From: Candidatus Latescibacterota bacterium
Lineage (GTDB): Bacteria > Latescibacterota > UBA2968
Assembly: GCA_018650745.1 (NCBI GenBank)
Contig: JABIFK010000166.1
Coordinates: 1-5,314 of the forward strand
Reading direction: 5' to 3'
Length of the DNA stretch: 5,314 nt
Position numbers and translations under genes: made by a program. Under the pieces are notes generated by a model. It did not search any database, was not told where the DNA came from, and saw only the letters and a list, made by a program, of their open reading frames with translations. Shown here piece after piece: positions 1 to 5,314 of the stretch (positions are counted from its first letter, which is position 1; every line of letters begins with the position of its first letter).

Positions 1-2
1 AG

Positions 3-71
3 GTGGTTACCATTGCCGAAAACTTTGGTGTGCGATTAACGGGTATTTTGCCACACTACCCACCTGGATAA
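3..71 (+). CDS. C-terminal fragment of an unidentified protein (partial at left edge)
   Basis: One + strand frame is open from the left edge and stops at TAA (69-71). It gives a 22-residue tail that begins VVTIAENFGV and ends in HYPPG. The composition (alternating hydrophobics, a Pro/Gly-rich end) looks like a real protein C-terminus. A strong terminator begins about 60 bases downstream, as expected for the end of a transcription unit. The fragment is too short to assign a family and I do not recognise it. A second frame is also open from the edge and stops at 76 (TGA); it reads Cys- and Trp-rich and is less protein-like, but it cannot be excluded. The gene is convergent with the histidine kinase at 199-1290. 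Confidence 0.42.
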   Translation: MVTIAENFGVRLTGILPHYPPG

Positions 72-132
72 AGTGACCATTGTAAGCCGCTTTTGTCGCA
101 CAAGAGTTGTTGTTGGATGAATAAAACGTTTA

Positions 133-177
133 ATAAAAAAACAGACACCCAAAGAATATGGGTGTCTGTTTTTTTAT
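133..177. terminator. Bidirectional rho-independent terminator between convergent genes
   Basis: The arms at 133-150 and 160-177 are perfect complements over 18 positions around a 9-base loop (151-159). The GC-rich core is CAGACACCC paired with GGGTGTCTG. It is preceded by a run of seven A (135-140 plus 141) and followed by a run of seven T (169-175). Read on either strand, the hairpin is therefore followed by a U tract. It lies about 60 bases after the stop of the left-edge gene and about 20 bases after the stop of the - strand histidine kinase, so it can serve both. Confidence 0.93.
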
Positions 178-198
178 GTTTTTTTGAAAGCGCTTTTT

Positions 199-1290
199 TT
201 AAGGATCCGTGCTTTGCTCAAGGGGAATTTGAACCGTGAATGTGGTGCCTTCATCGAGGGTACTTTTAACTTGTACGCATCCCCCTATTTGACTGATGAG
301 ATGATAACACGTGGCCAAGCCAATGCCATGACCGGTGGGTTTGGTGGTAAAGAACAGTTCTCCAATACGATCTTGGGTTTCCTGATCCATGCCTACACCC
401 GTGTCTGAAACAGAAACATATCCCCAGTCTTGATCTTGCCATGTAGAAATGGTGAGGGTACCGCCACTGTGCATGGCATCGGCGGCATTAAAAATGAGGT
501 TTATGAGCACTTCGTCTAGGAGCGATGCCGCGCCCCTGGTCTTTTGGTTTGCTTGGAGATCCAACACCACCTCTACGGCACAGCCTCTGCGACGTACTTC
601 GTCTTGCCATTTGGGTTGGGTTGTTTTGACACTGGCTTTGACGACATCGTTAAGGTCTATACCGTTTTGTTTTTGCGAGGTGTTGCGGTCTCCTTGAATG
701 CGCCGGGTGACATCAATACCATTTTCTATGGCTTTAATGAGTGCTGTTAGATTGCTTTCGACCGTTGGGGGGAGTTCTTCCAATTTCATGAGTGATGCAT
801 AACCGTGTACAGACGTAAATACTTGGTTCAGGCTGTGCACCACACCCGCTGTGAGTTCACCCAAGAGGCGTTGGCGTTCTGTACCTGCCAAGCGATCTAA
901 AAGTTCTTTTTGGGATATTTGTTTGCCACCAATATGGGCTGTGCCCAAAATCTCACCGGATTGAGATTGAATGACAGTACTTCGCCATTGCAAGGGGACG
1001 GGTTCTTCAGGGTGATTCAGTTCTATTTCGCCGCGCCACTGTCCATATTCCAAAGTGGTTTCCATAATGTGCGCCACGTGAGTTGGATTGATGATGATGT
1101 CCCATAAAAAACGCCCCGTCATCTCATCGGCTCTGCATCCCATTACTTCACCTGCAATTGGGTTGGCATACCGGACCCTGCCATCCATATCTACTAGGGT
1201 GGCAACATCATTTGAGACTTCGAGGGTTTGAGTGACCCAATACCTGTGTGGTTGGTCATCAAAGATTGAGCGTGTTGATTGGCTTGTCAT
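199..1290 (-). CDS. Soluble PAS-domain sensor histidine kinase
   Basis: This is a complete 363-residue two-component sensor kinase, which should autophosphorylate a His and pass the phosphate to a response regulator Asp. Residues about 20-122 form a PAS sensor ('VDMDGRVRYANPIAGEVMG' and 'GEILGTAHIGG'). Residues about 130-200 are the dimerisation/phosphoacceptor helices, with an H-box around H152 (GELTAGVVHSLNQ). Residues about 255-356 are the HATPase_c domain: N-box with N264 and N268 (NLIFNAADAM), G1 box DTGVGM at 296-301, F-box FFTTKP at 313-318, and G2 box GHGIGL at 320-325. All ATP-binding boxes are present, so it is probably active. There is no transmembrane segment or signal peptide, so it should be cytoplasmic and sense an internal cue; the PAS ligand is not evident. 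The ATG at 1290-1288 is the only reasonable start: an in-frame TGA lies about 30 bases upstream with no ATG, GTG or TTG between. No Shine-Dalgarno precedes it. No receiver domain or response regulator is adjacent, so it looks like an orphan kinase. The H-box arrangement resembles NtrB-like kinases, but no specific name can be given. Confidence 0.95.
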   Translation of the reverse strand: MTSQSTRSIFDDQPHRYWVTQTLEVSNDVATLVDMDGRVRYANPIAGEVMGCRADEMTGRFLWDIIINPTHVAHIMETTLEYGQWRGEIELNHPEEPVPLQWRSTVIQSQSGEILGTAHIGGKQISQKELLDRLAGTERQRLLGELTAGVVHSLNQVFTSVHGYASLMKLEELPPTVESNLTALIKAIENGIDVTRRIQGDRNTSQKQNGIDLNDVVKASVKTTQPKWQDEVRRRGCAVEVVLDLQANQKTRGAASLLDEVLINLIFNAADAMHSGGTLTISTWQDQDWGYVSVSDTGVGMDQETQDRIGELFFTTKPTGHGIGLATCYHLISQIGGCVQVKSTLDEGTTFTVQIPLEQSTDP

Positions 1291-1348
1291 ATGTTTGGGG
1301 GAGTTAATGTGACCTGTTCATCTGCAACGATTTCACTATATAACGAAA

Positions 1349-1377
1349 ATAATACTGCGCAAAGAATGATTTGTCAA
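1349..1377 (-). promoter_or_regulatory. Sigma-70 promoter of the histidine kinase gene
   Basis: Read on the - strand, the -35 box is TTGACA (1377-1372), the spacer is exactly 17 bases, and the -10 box is TATTAT (1354-1349). Transcription would start near 1342, giving a leader of about 50 bases before the ATG at 1290. The -35 box overlaps a small inverted repeat (TGATT at 1367-1371, AATCA at 1376-1380), which could be an operator half-site pair but is short. Position, spacing and box quality make this the obvious promoter for the - strand gene. Confidence 0.8.
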
Positions 1378-1475
1378 TCAGATAGATTGCATGTTACATT
1401 TCCTGCGATTGCTTCTTTTTTGCGCGTTTAGAGGCTGTATTCTTCATGGTTTTGTATTTCTTAATCTTGAATTGG

Positions 1476-1504
1476 TTGACATCGGGCAAAGCTCCCTCTA
1501 TACT
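1476..1504 (+). promoter_or_regulatory. Sigma-70 promoter of the multidomain kinase gene
   Basis: The -35 box is TTGACA (1476-1481), the spacer is 17 bases, and the -10 box is TATACT (1499-1504). Transcription would start near 1511, giving a leader of about 45-50 bases before the ATG at 1555 or 1561. The two divergent promoters do not overlap: about 98 bases separate their -35 boxes. That stretch (1378-1475) is T-rich, has no coding potential that I can see, and has room for regulator binding between the promoters. Confidence 0.82.
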
Positions 1505-1522
1505 TCATTATTATGTGGTTTT

Positions 1523-1533
1523 GGATTTAATCC
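1523..1533. promoter_or_regulatory. Short palindrome in the kinase gene leader (possible operator)
   Basis: GGATT-T-AATCC is a perfect 5+1+5 inverted repeat about 12-22 bases downstream of the predicted transcription start and about 20 bases before the start codon. A repressor site is possible at this position. An 11-base palindrome in AT-rich DNA can also arise by chance, so this is only a candidate. A one-base loop is too tight for a good RNA hairpin. Confidence 0.2.
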
Positions 1534-1554
1534 TTATTCCTAATTGAATTGTTT

Positions 1555-4500
1555 ATGAATATGCCCACACTTATTGCCAACAGATATGAAGTGCTTGAAT
1601 CACTTGGTCGTGGTGGATTTGGTTCGGTCTTTAAGGTAAAAGACCAAGAGACGGATGACATTGTTGCGCTCAAATATTTGACAAGCAATGAAAGCAATGG
1701 GTTAGATGCCCGTCGCTTTCAGCGTGAGTTTCAGCATCTTTCTCGGTTGAAACACCCTCATATCGTGTCTGTTATAGACATTGGTACTGATGGGGATGCC
1801 TGTTATTTTACCATGGAGTATTTGAATGGTGTAACGCTGGAAGATGCGCTGAAGTCACCCGACACAGGATTGTATAGGGTGTTGCAGAATGGTGGCGATG
1901 TTTTTAAAGAGGTTTTGGTTCAAATTTGTGAGGCGTTGGCGTGTATTCATGCACAAGGTTTGGTGCACCGAGATTTAAAACCTGCCAACATCTTTTTGCA
2001 GTCAGACCAAAATGGCCCTCATGTCAAGATCCTTGATTTGGGCTTGGTCAAGTTTCGAAACGATGACCCCAGCCCTTTGACCGAAGAAGGCATTATGCTG
2101 GGTACGGTGCATTACATGTCGCCCGAGCAAATTAGAGGTGTGCATGTAGACCATCGAGCTGATTTATACACGTTGGGCATTGTGCTTTATGAAGTCTTAA
2201 CTGGACAGAAACCATTCATGGGACAAAACTCTGCAGCAGTGGTTTTGAAGCATTTGAATGAGGTGCCCGTGCCGCCCCGTGTTTATAACTTGGATGTGCC
2301 ACTCGATTTGCAATTGGTGGTCTTGAAGCTGCTCGAAAAAGAACCCGAGCGACGCTATCGACTTGCAAATGATCTGCTAAAAGATTTGGACGGAACCAAG
2401 TCTTATGCCGGACGAGATTTTGCTATCAGTGAACCGCCACTTTTACTACAGCACCCTCGTTTTTTGGGGCGATCAGAAGAAATGGCGCAGGCACGAAAGT
2501 TGTTGAAAGATGTGCAAGCAGGGAAAGGTTGTGCACTTTGCATTTCGGGGCCTGCAGGGATTGGTAAAACGCGGTTCTTAGAAGAACTTAAAGCCGATGC
2601 CAAATTGTGCGGGATGCAAGTGATGTATGGTGCGTGCTTTGAAGATCATACAGCACCATTTCAACCCATTATCGAGTGCATTCGATCGGTTGAAAAACAA
2701 TTGGGTGGTTTAAATGCTTGGGTGCGTGATGAAGACCTAAAGGAGTTGGCAAAACTGTTTCCAGAGTTGGGAGCGAAACCGGAGACGTCACATAAAATCC
2801 CCTTCCAGTCTATAAACCAAGAAGATATGTTTTGTGCACTGCTGCAACTGTTAAAAGACTTGGGGCATCGTACATCTTTAATGCTTTGCATCGACGATAT
2901 ACAGTGGGTTGATCAAGGTACACAAGAATTTATTGCTTTTTTGTGTGAGCGTTTGGATCTGTTGCCTATTTATTTGTTTTTGGCACAAAGACCTCAAAAT
3001 GATATAGAATCGAAGTGGCCAGTACACACGGAAAAACTTGCTTTGGACCCCTTGGGACCAAAAGGTTCAAAAGAGCTTCTGATCTCTATGTTTGGAACTG
3101 CAGATATTCCTCAAAAATTCTGCAATGATATTTGTGAGCTTTCGGGAGGTAATCCTTTTGCAGTTCTTGAAATTGCTAAAGCGTTGTTTTCAAACAAAAC
3201 TATTGTGTGGAGGCAAAATAAATGGGTTTACACAACCGATACAGACAAGTTGCCTGCCGAAATTTCTAAGGCGATTGCTTTACGTTTAGAGTGCCTTTCT
3301 GAGGCCGATCAACAGATTTTACGCTATACGGCTGTCATTAATCGGCCCTTTGACTTTGACCTGATGGCCACACTTTTAGACAAAGGTGATACGGAATTAT
3401 TTGAACAGCTTGAACGATTGGTGCAACATTATTTTTTAAAAAAAGATACACAGGATCATTACCACATATTTCATGGTCTTATTACGCAAACGGTTTGTGA
3501 GTATTTATCCTTTGATACGAAAGAGTTGTTGCACTTAGAATTGGCTCAGGTATTGGCAGCATCACCCGTCGCAGATAATATGGCTAACGAAATAGCGCAA
3601 CATTTTTTGCTGGCAAACGTTGGAAATGATGCGTGGCCTTTTTTAATCCAATCTGGAGATTTTGCATGTGTGGCATACTCGTTTGTTGATGCCAAAACTA
3701 ATTACAAACAAGCTCTTGATATTGTAGGAAAAACATATGAGCCAACATCCAAAACTTATTTGGATGTGCTATGTAAATATGTGGATGCGTTAAGATGGGC
3801 GCGGGATTGGGATGGGGTAAAAAAAGTTGCGGGGGCAGCGCTACATCTGCAAGACTTGGCACCTTATTATTATGGTAGATTGGTCAGTATTTATGCTGTT
3901 CACCTTATGGTTGATGGGAAGTTTGATGAAGTAGAAAAATTAATAAAGAGGGCACTTGAAAATATAAAGGAACCTCAATTTGATAAAGTCAAAATACAAT
4001 TGTACATAGCTCTTAGTCAGTTTTATTGGGCAAAAGGGGAGTATGGGGAAGCTACAAAATGTAATGAAGCTATTGTCGATATATGTCAAAATGCGATAGA
4101 ACCATTTTATAAAACATTTGGCTATTATATAATGGGGCATGACCACCTAAGTAACAGTCGATTTGGTGCAGCAGAAACAGCTTTTCTGACAGCTCTCACA
4201 GAGTTTGAGTCGTTGCATAAGGATAGACGTTACATTCTGGGATGTCGTGCCGCATTACGTGAAATTTATACATATCGTGGGCGATTTCGGGAAGCTGAAA
4301 CATTCAGTAAACAAATTATTGAAAATGCCCAAAACACAGGTATTAAAATAGCAGAGATGTATGAAACAATAGATTTGGGGTATATCTTTTTTGAACAAGA
4401 TAAATTTGATCAAGCAGAGCTTTGTTATTTCAAAGTAATTGAGATATTTAAGAAAACTAAGGATAACAATAAGCTTTGTCAGGCATATGTGCGTTTATCG

Positions 4501-5314
4501 GAGTTGTATCTTAAACTAGATGACTCCGATAAAGCTTTGAGATATGCGCACGATGCTGAAAAGATTATGAGCCCCAATCTTACGCGTCAAAGTCAAGTCT
4601 ATCGAGCATTGGGAAAATCACATGCTGCATTGGATGATTTTGATCAGGCTGAGTCCTGCTTTGAAAAGAGTCGGACTTTATTGGAAAATGTTCAAGGCTG
4701 TCACTTTGCGTTGGCTTTATTTGAATTTGGCACGTTTTATTTTAATATTGGCAAATATAAAATAGCGGAAGAGCAGGTGGGGCAAGCCATGCAGCTTTTT
4801 CAAAAAATGGGGGCTAATCATTTTTTAGGAAAAGCACAAAAGGTTTGGGATCGCATGATCGATAACAAAAAATCTGCTGTGACAGCTACAGATATCTCCG
4901 AGGTTATTGAGCGCACTTTAAATACAACACAATTGCTGGATGAAGCGATAGATCGGCTATTGCAAGTGACACACGCTGATCGCGGTTTGATTTTGACGGT
5001 AGAAAATGGTCAACCTCGCCTGCAAACCGCATGTTCTCGGCACTTAGATGAAACAAGTTTAAATGATATCAGCACAACGGTTGTACAAGCGGCGGTTGAA
5101 TCAGGTGTCTTGATTGTGACAAGCGATGCTTCAAATGATCCAAGATTTGAAGACTGTGTGAGCATTGCTGATTCGAATGTGGGGTCTATTTTGTGCATGC
5201 CCCTAAAGGCGCGCAATGGCGATGTGATTGGTGCCGTCTATGCCGATCGCGCTGGTGATGTGGATTTTTCTGTGGAAGCTGTTTCGTTTTTTAAATCTTT
5301 TGCTGCGTTTGTTG
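1555..5314 (+). CDS. Multidomain Ser/Thr protein kinase: kinase-STAND ATPase-TPR-GAF (3' end outside window)
   Basis: The frame is open to the right edge (over 1250 residues) with no stop. Residues are counted here from the Met at 1561. Residues 9-276 are a Hanks-type Ser/Thr kinase: glycine loop GRGGFGSV 16-23, Lys38 in VALK, Glu56, HRDLKPAN 136-143 (catalytic D138, N143), DLG 159-161 in place of DFG, SPE 187-189, D201. All core catalytic residues are present, so it is probably active. Residues about 301-545 are a STAND/AAA_16-type ATPase: FLGR 301-304, Walker A GPAGIGKT 330-337, Walker B with CIDDIQWVD 443-451, and GGNPF 529-533. Residues about 700-1095 are TPR-like helical repeats. Residues about 1111 to the edge are a GAF domain (ADRGLIL, SILCMPL, IGAVYAD). 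No transmembrane segment is seen, so it should be cytoplasmic. The family couples Ser/Thr phosphorylation to an ATP-driven switch and a ligand- or protein-sensing scaffold. The expected output domain beyond GAF (sigma-54 activator, histidine kinase or other) is not visible. ATG 1555 and ATG 1561 are both in frame and neither has a clear ribosome binding site; an in-frame TAA at 1528-1530 blocks further extension. It resembles PknK-like or myxobacterial multidomain kinases, but no symbol can be assigned. Confidence 0.95.
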   Translation, partial: MNMPTLIANRYEVLESLGRGGFGSVFKVKDQETDDIVALKYLTSNESNGLDARRFQREFQHLSRLKHPHIVSVIDIGTDGDACYFTMEYLNGVTLEDALKSPDTGLYRVLQNGGDVFKEVLVQICEALACIHAQGLVHRDLKPANIFLQSDQNGPHVKILDLGLVKFRNDDPSPLTEEGIMLGTVHYMSPEQIRGVHVDHRADLYTLGIVLYEVLTGQKPFMGQNSAAVVLKHLNEVPVPPRVYNLDVPLDLQLVVLKLLEKEPERRYRLANDLLKDLDGTKSYAGRDFAISEPPLLLQHPRFLGRSEEMAQARKLLKDVQAGKGCALCISGPAGIGKTRFLEELKADAKLCGMQVMYGACFEDHTAPFQPIIECIRSVEKQLGGLNAWVRDEDLKELAKLFPELGAKPETSHKIPFQSINQEDMFCALLQLLKDLGHRTSLMLCIDDIQWVDQGTQEFIAFLCERLDLLPIYLFLAQRPQNDIESKWPVHTEKLALDPLGPKGSKELLISMFGTADIPQKFCNDICELSGGNPFAVLEIAKALFSNKTIVWRQNKWVYTTDTDKLPAEISKAIALRLECLSEADQQILRYTAVINRPFDFDLMATLLDKGDTELFEQLERLVQHYFLKKDTQDHYHIFHGLITQTVCEYLSFDTKELLHLELAQVLAASPVADNMANEIAQHFLLANVGNDAWPFLIQSGDFACVAYSFVDAKTNYKQALDIVGKTYEPTSKTYLDVLCKYVDALRWARDWDGVKKVAGAALHLQDLAPYYYGRLVSIYAVHLMVDGKFDEVEKLIKRALENIKEPQFDKVKIQLYIALSQFYWAKGEYGEATKCNEAIVDICQNAIEPFYKTFGYYIMGHDHLSNSRFGAAETAFLTALTEFESLHKDRRYILGCRAALREIYTYRGRFREAETFSKQIIENAQNTGIKIAEMYETIDLGYIFFEQDKFDQAELCYFKVIEIFKKTKDNNKLCQAYVRLSELYLKLDDSDKALRYAHDAEKIMSPNLTRQSQVYRALGKSHAALDDFDQAESCFEKSRTLLENVQGCHFALALFEFGTFYFNIGKYKIAEEQVGQAMQLFQKMGANHFLGKAQKVWDRMIDNKKSAVTATDISEVIERTLNTTQLLDEAIDRLLQVTHADRGLILTVENGQPRLQTACSRHLDETSLNDISTTVVQAAVESGVLIVTSDASNDPRFEDCVSIADSNVGSILCMPLKARNGDVIGAVYADRAGDVDFSVEAVSFFKSFAAFV
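3658..4845 (+). repeat. Protein-level TPR-like repeat array inside the multidomain kinase
   Basis: About ten helix-pair units can be aligned on a 'GxFxxA' signature: NYKQA, DWDGV, KFDEV, EYGEA, RFGAA, RFREA, KFDQA, DSDKA, DFDQA and KYKIA. Counted from the Met at 1561, the last residues of these signatures fall at 718, 753, 791, 831, 871, 912, 952, 992, 1030 and 1069. The spacing is 35, 38, 40, 40, 41, 40, 40, 38 and 39. TPRs are usually 34 residues; the longer, regular period resembles the extended TPRs of MalT-like and kinesin-light-chain-like proteins. The repeats are divergent and no tandem DNA repeat is visible. The array probably forms a superhelix that binds a ligand or partner and relays it to the ATPase and kinase. 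Confidence 0.8.

Noticed and set aside
187..196. AAAGCGCTTT palindrome followed by a T run near the end of the histidine kinase gene
   Set aside because: It has no loop and cannot form a hairpin of its own, and the strong terminator at 133-177 already fills this role.
449..1107. Several + strand open frames of 65-82 codons opposite the histidine kinase (449-697, 544-750, 910-1107; also 184-408)
   Set aside because: They lie entirely or almost entirely antisense to a well-supported kinase with intact domain motifs, and their translations show no family features.
1549..1551. In-frame TTG as an alternative start of the large kinase
   Set aside because: Two in-frame ATG codons follow within 12 bases, no ribosome binding site favours the TTG, and the kinase fold starts well after either.
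2403..2891. Two - strand open frames (2403-2603 and 2661-2891)
   Set aside because: They are antisense to the STAND ATPase domain, whose Walker motifs are clear on the + strand, and are Ser/Cys-rich shadow translations.
3092..3289. + strand open frame of 65 codons in a different frame
   Set aside because: It is contained within the continuous large kinase frame and has no own ribosome binding site or recognisable domain.
3940..4146. - strand open frame with a hydrophobic translation (68 codons)
   Set aside because: It is the antisense of AT-rich TPR coding sequence, which readily gives Phe/Ile/Tyr-rich shadow proteins. There is no independent evidence of a membrane peptide gene.
5010..5216. 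- strand open frame of 68 codons near the right edge
   Set aside because: It is antisense to the GAF domain, whose conserved motifs are readable on the + strand.

Overview
The window looks like bacterial chromosomal DNA. It holds two signalling genes transcribed away from each other, plus the tail of an unidentified gene at the left edge. A serine/threonine kinase fused to a STAND-type ATPase, a helical repeat array and a GAF domain is an architecture typical of predatory and social deltaproteobacterial lineages (Myxococcota, Bradymonadota and relatives). The moderate, not high, GC content argues against a classical myxobacterium. This placement is an inference from architecture and is only moderately secure. 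The promoters are of ordinary sigma-70 type.

Layout. Positions 3-71 appear to be the last 22 codons of a + strand gene. A near-perfect inverted repeat flanked by A and T runs (133-177) follows. It sits between two convergent genes and should terminate transcription from both sides. Positions 199-1290 on the - strand encode a complete 363-residue soluble PAS-domain histidine kinase. Positions 1291-1554 form the divergent intergenic region. It carries one well-formed sigma-70 promoter in each direction, both with exact TTGACA -35 boxes and 17-bp spacers. From 1555 to the right edge runs one uninterrupted + strand reading frame of over 1250 codons that does not end inside the window. Its order is Ser/Thr kinase, STAND/AAA ATPase with an 'IDDIQWVD' Walker B, about ten TPR-like helical repeats with a period near 40 residues, and a GAF domain that runs to the edge.

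How the genes may work together. Both products are cytoplasmic signalling proteins and each has a sensor domain (PAS or GAF). The shared divergent control region suggests they could be co-regulated. The C-terminal output domain of the large kinase lies beyond the window. In relatives with this architecture it is often a sigma-54 activator, a histidine kinase or another effector module. No receiver-domain partner for the histidine kinase is visible. No mobile element, CRISPR array, tRNA or rRNA was recognised.
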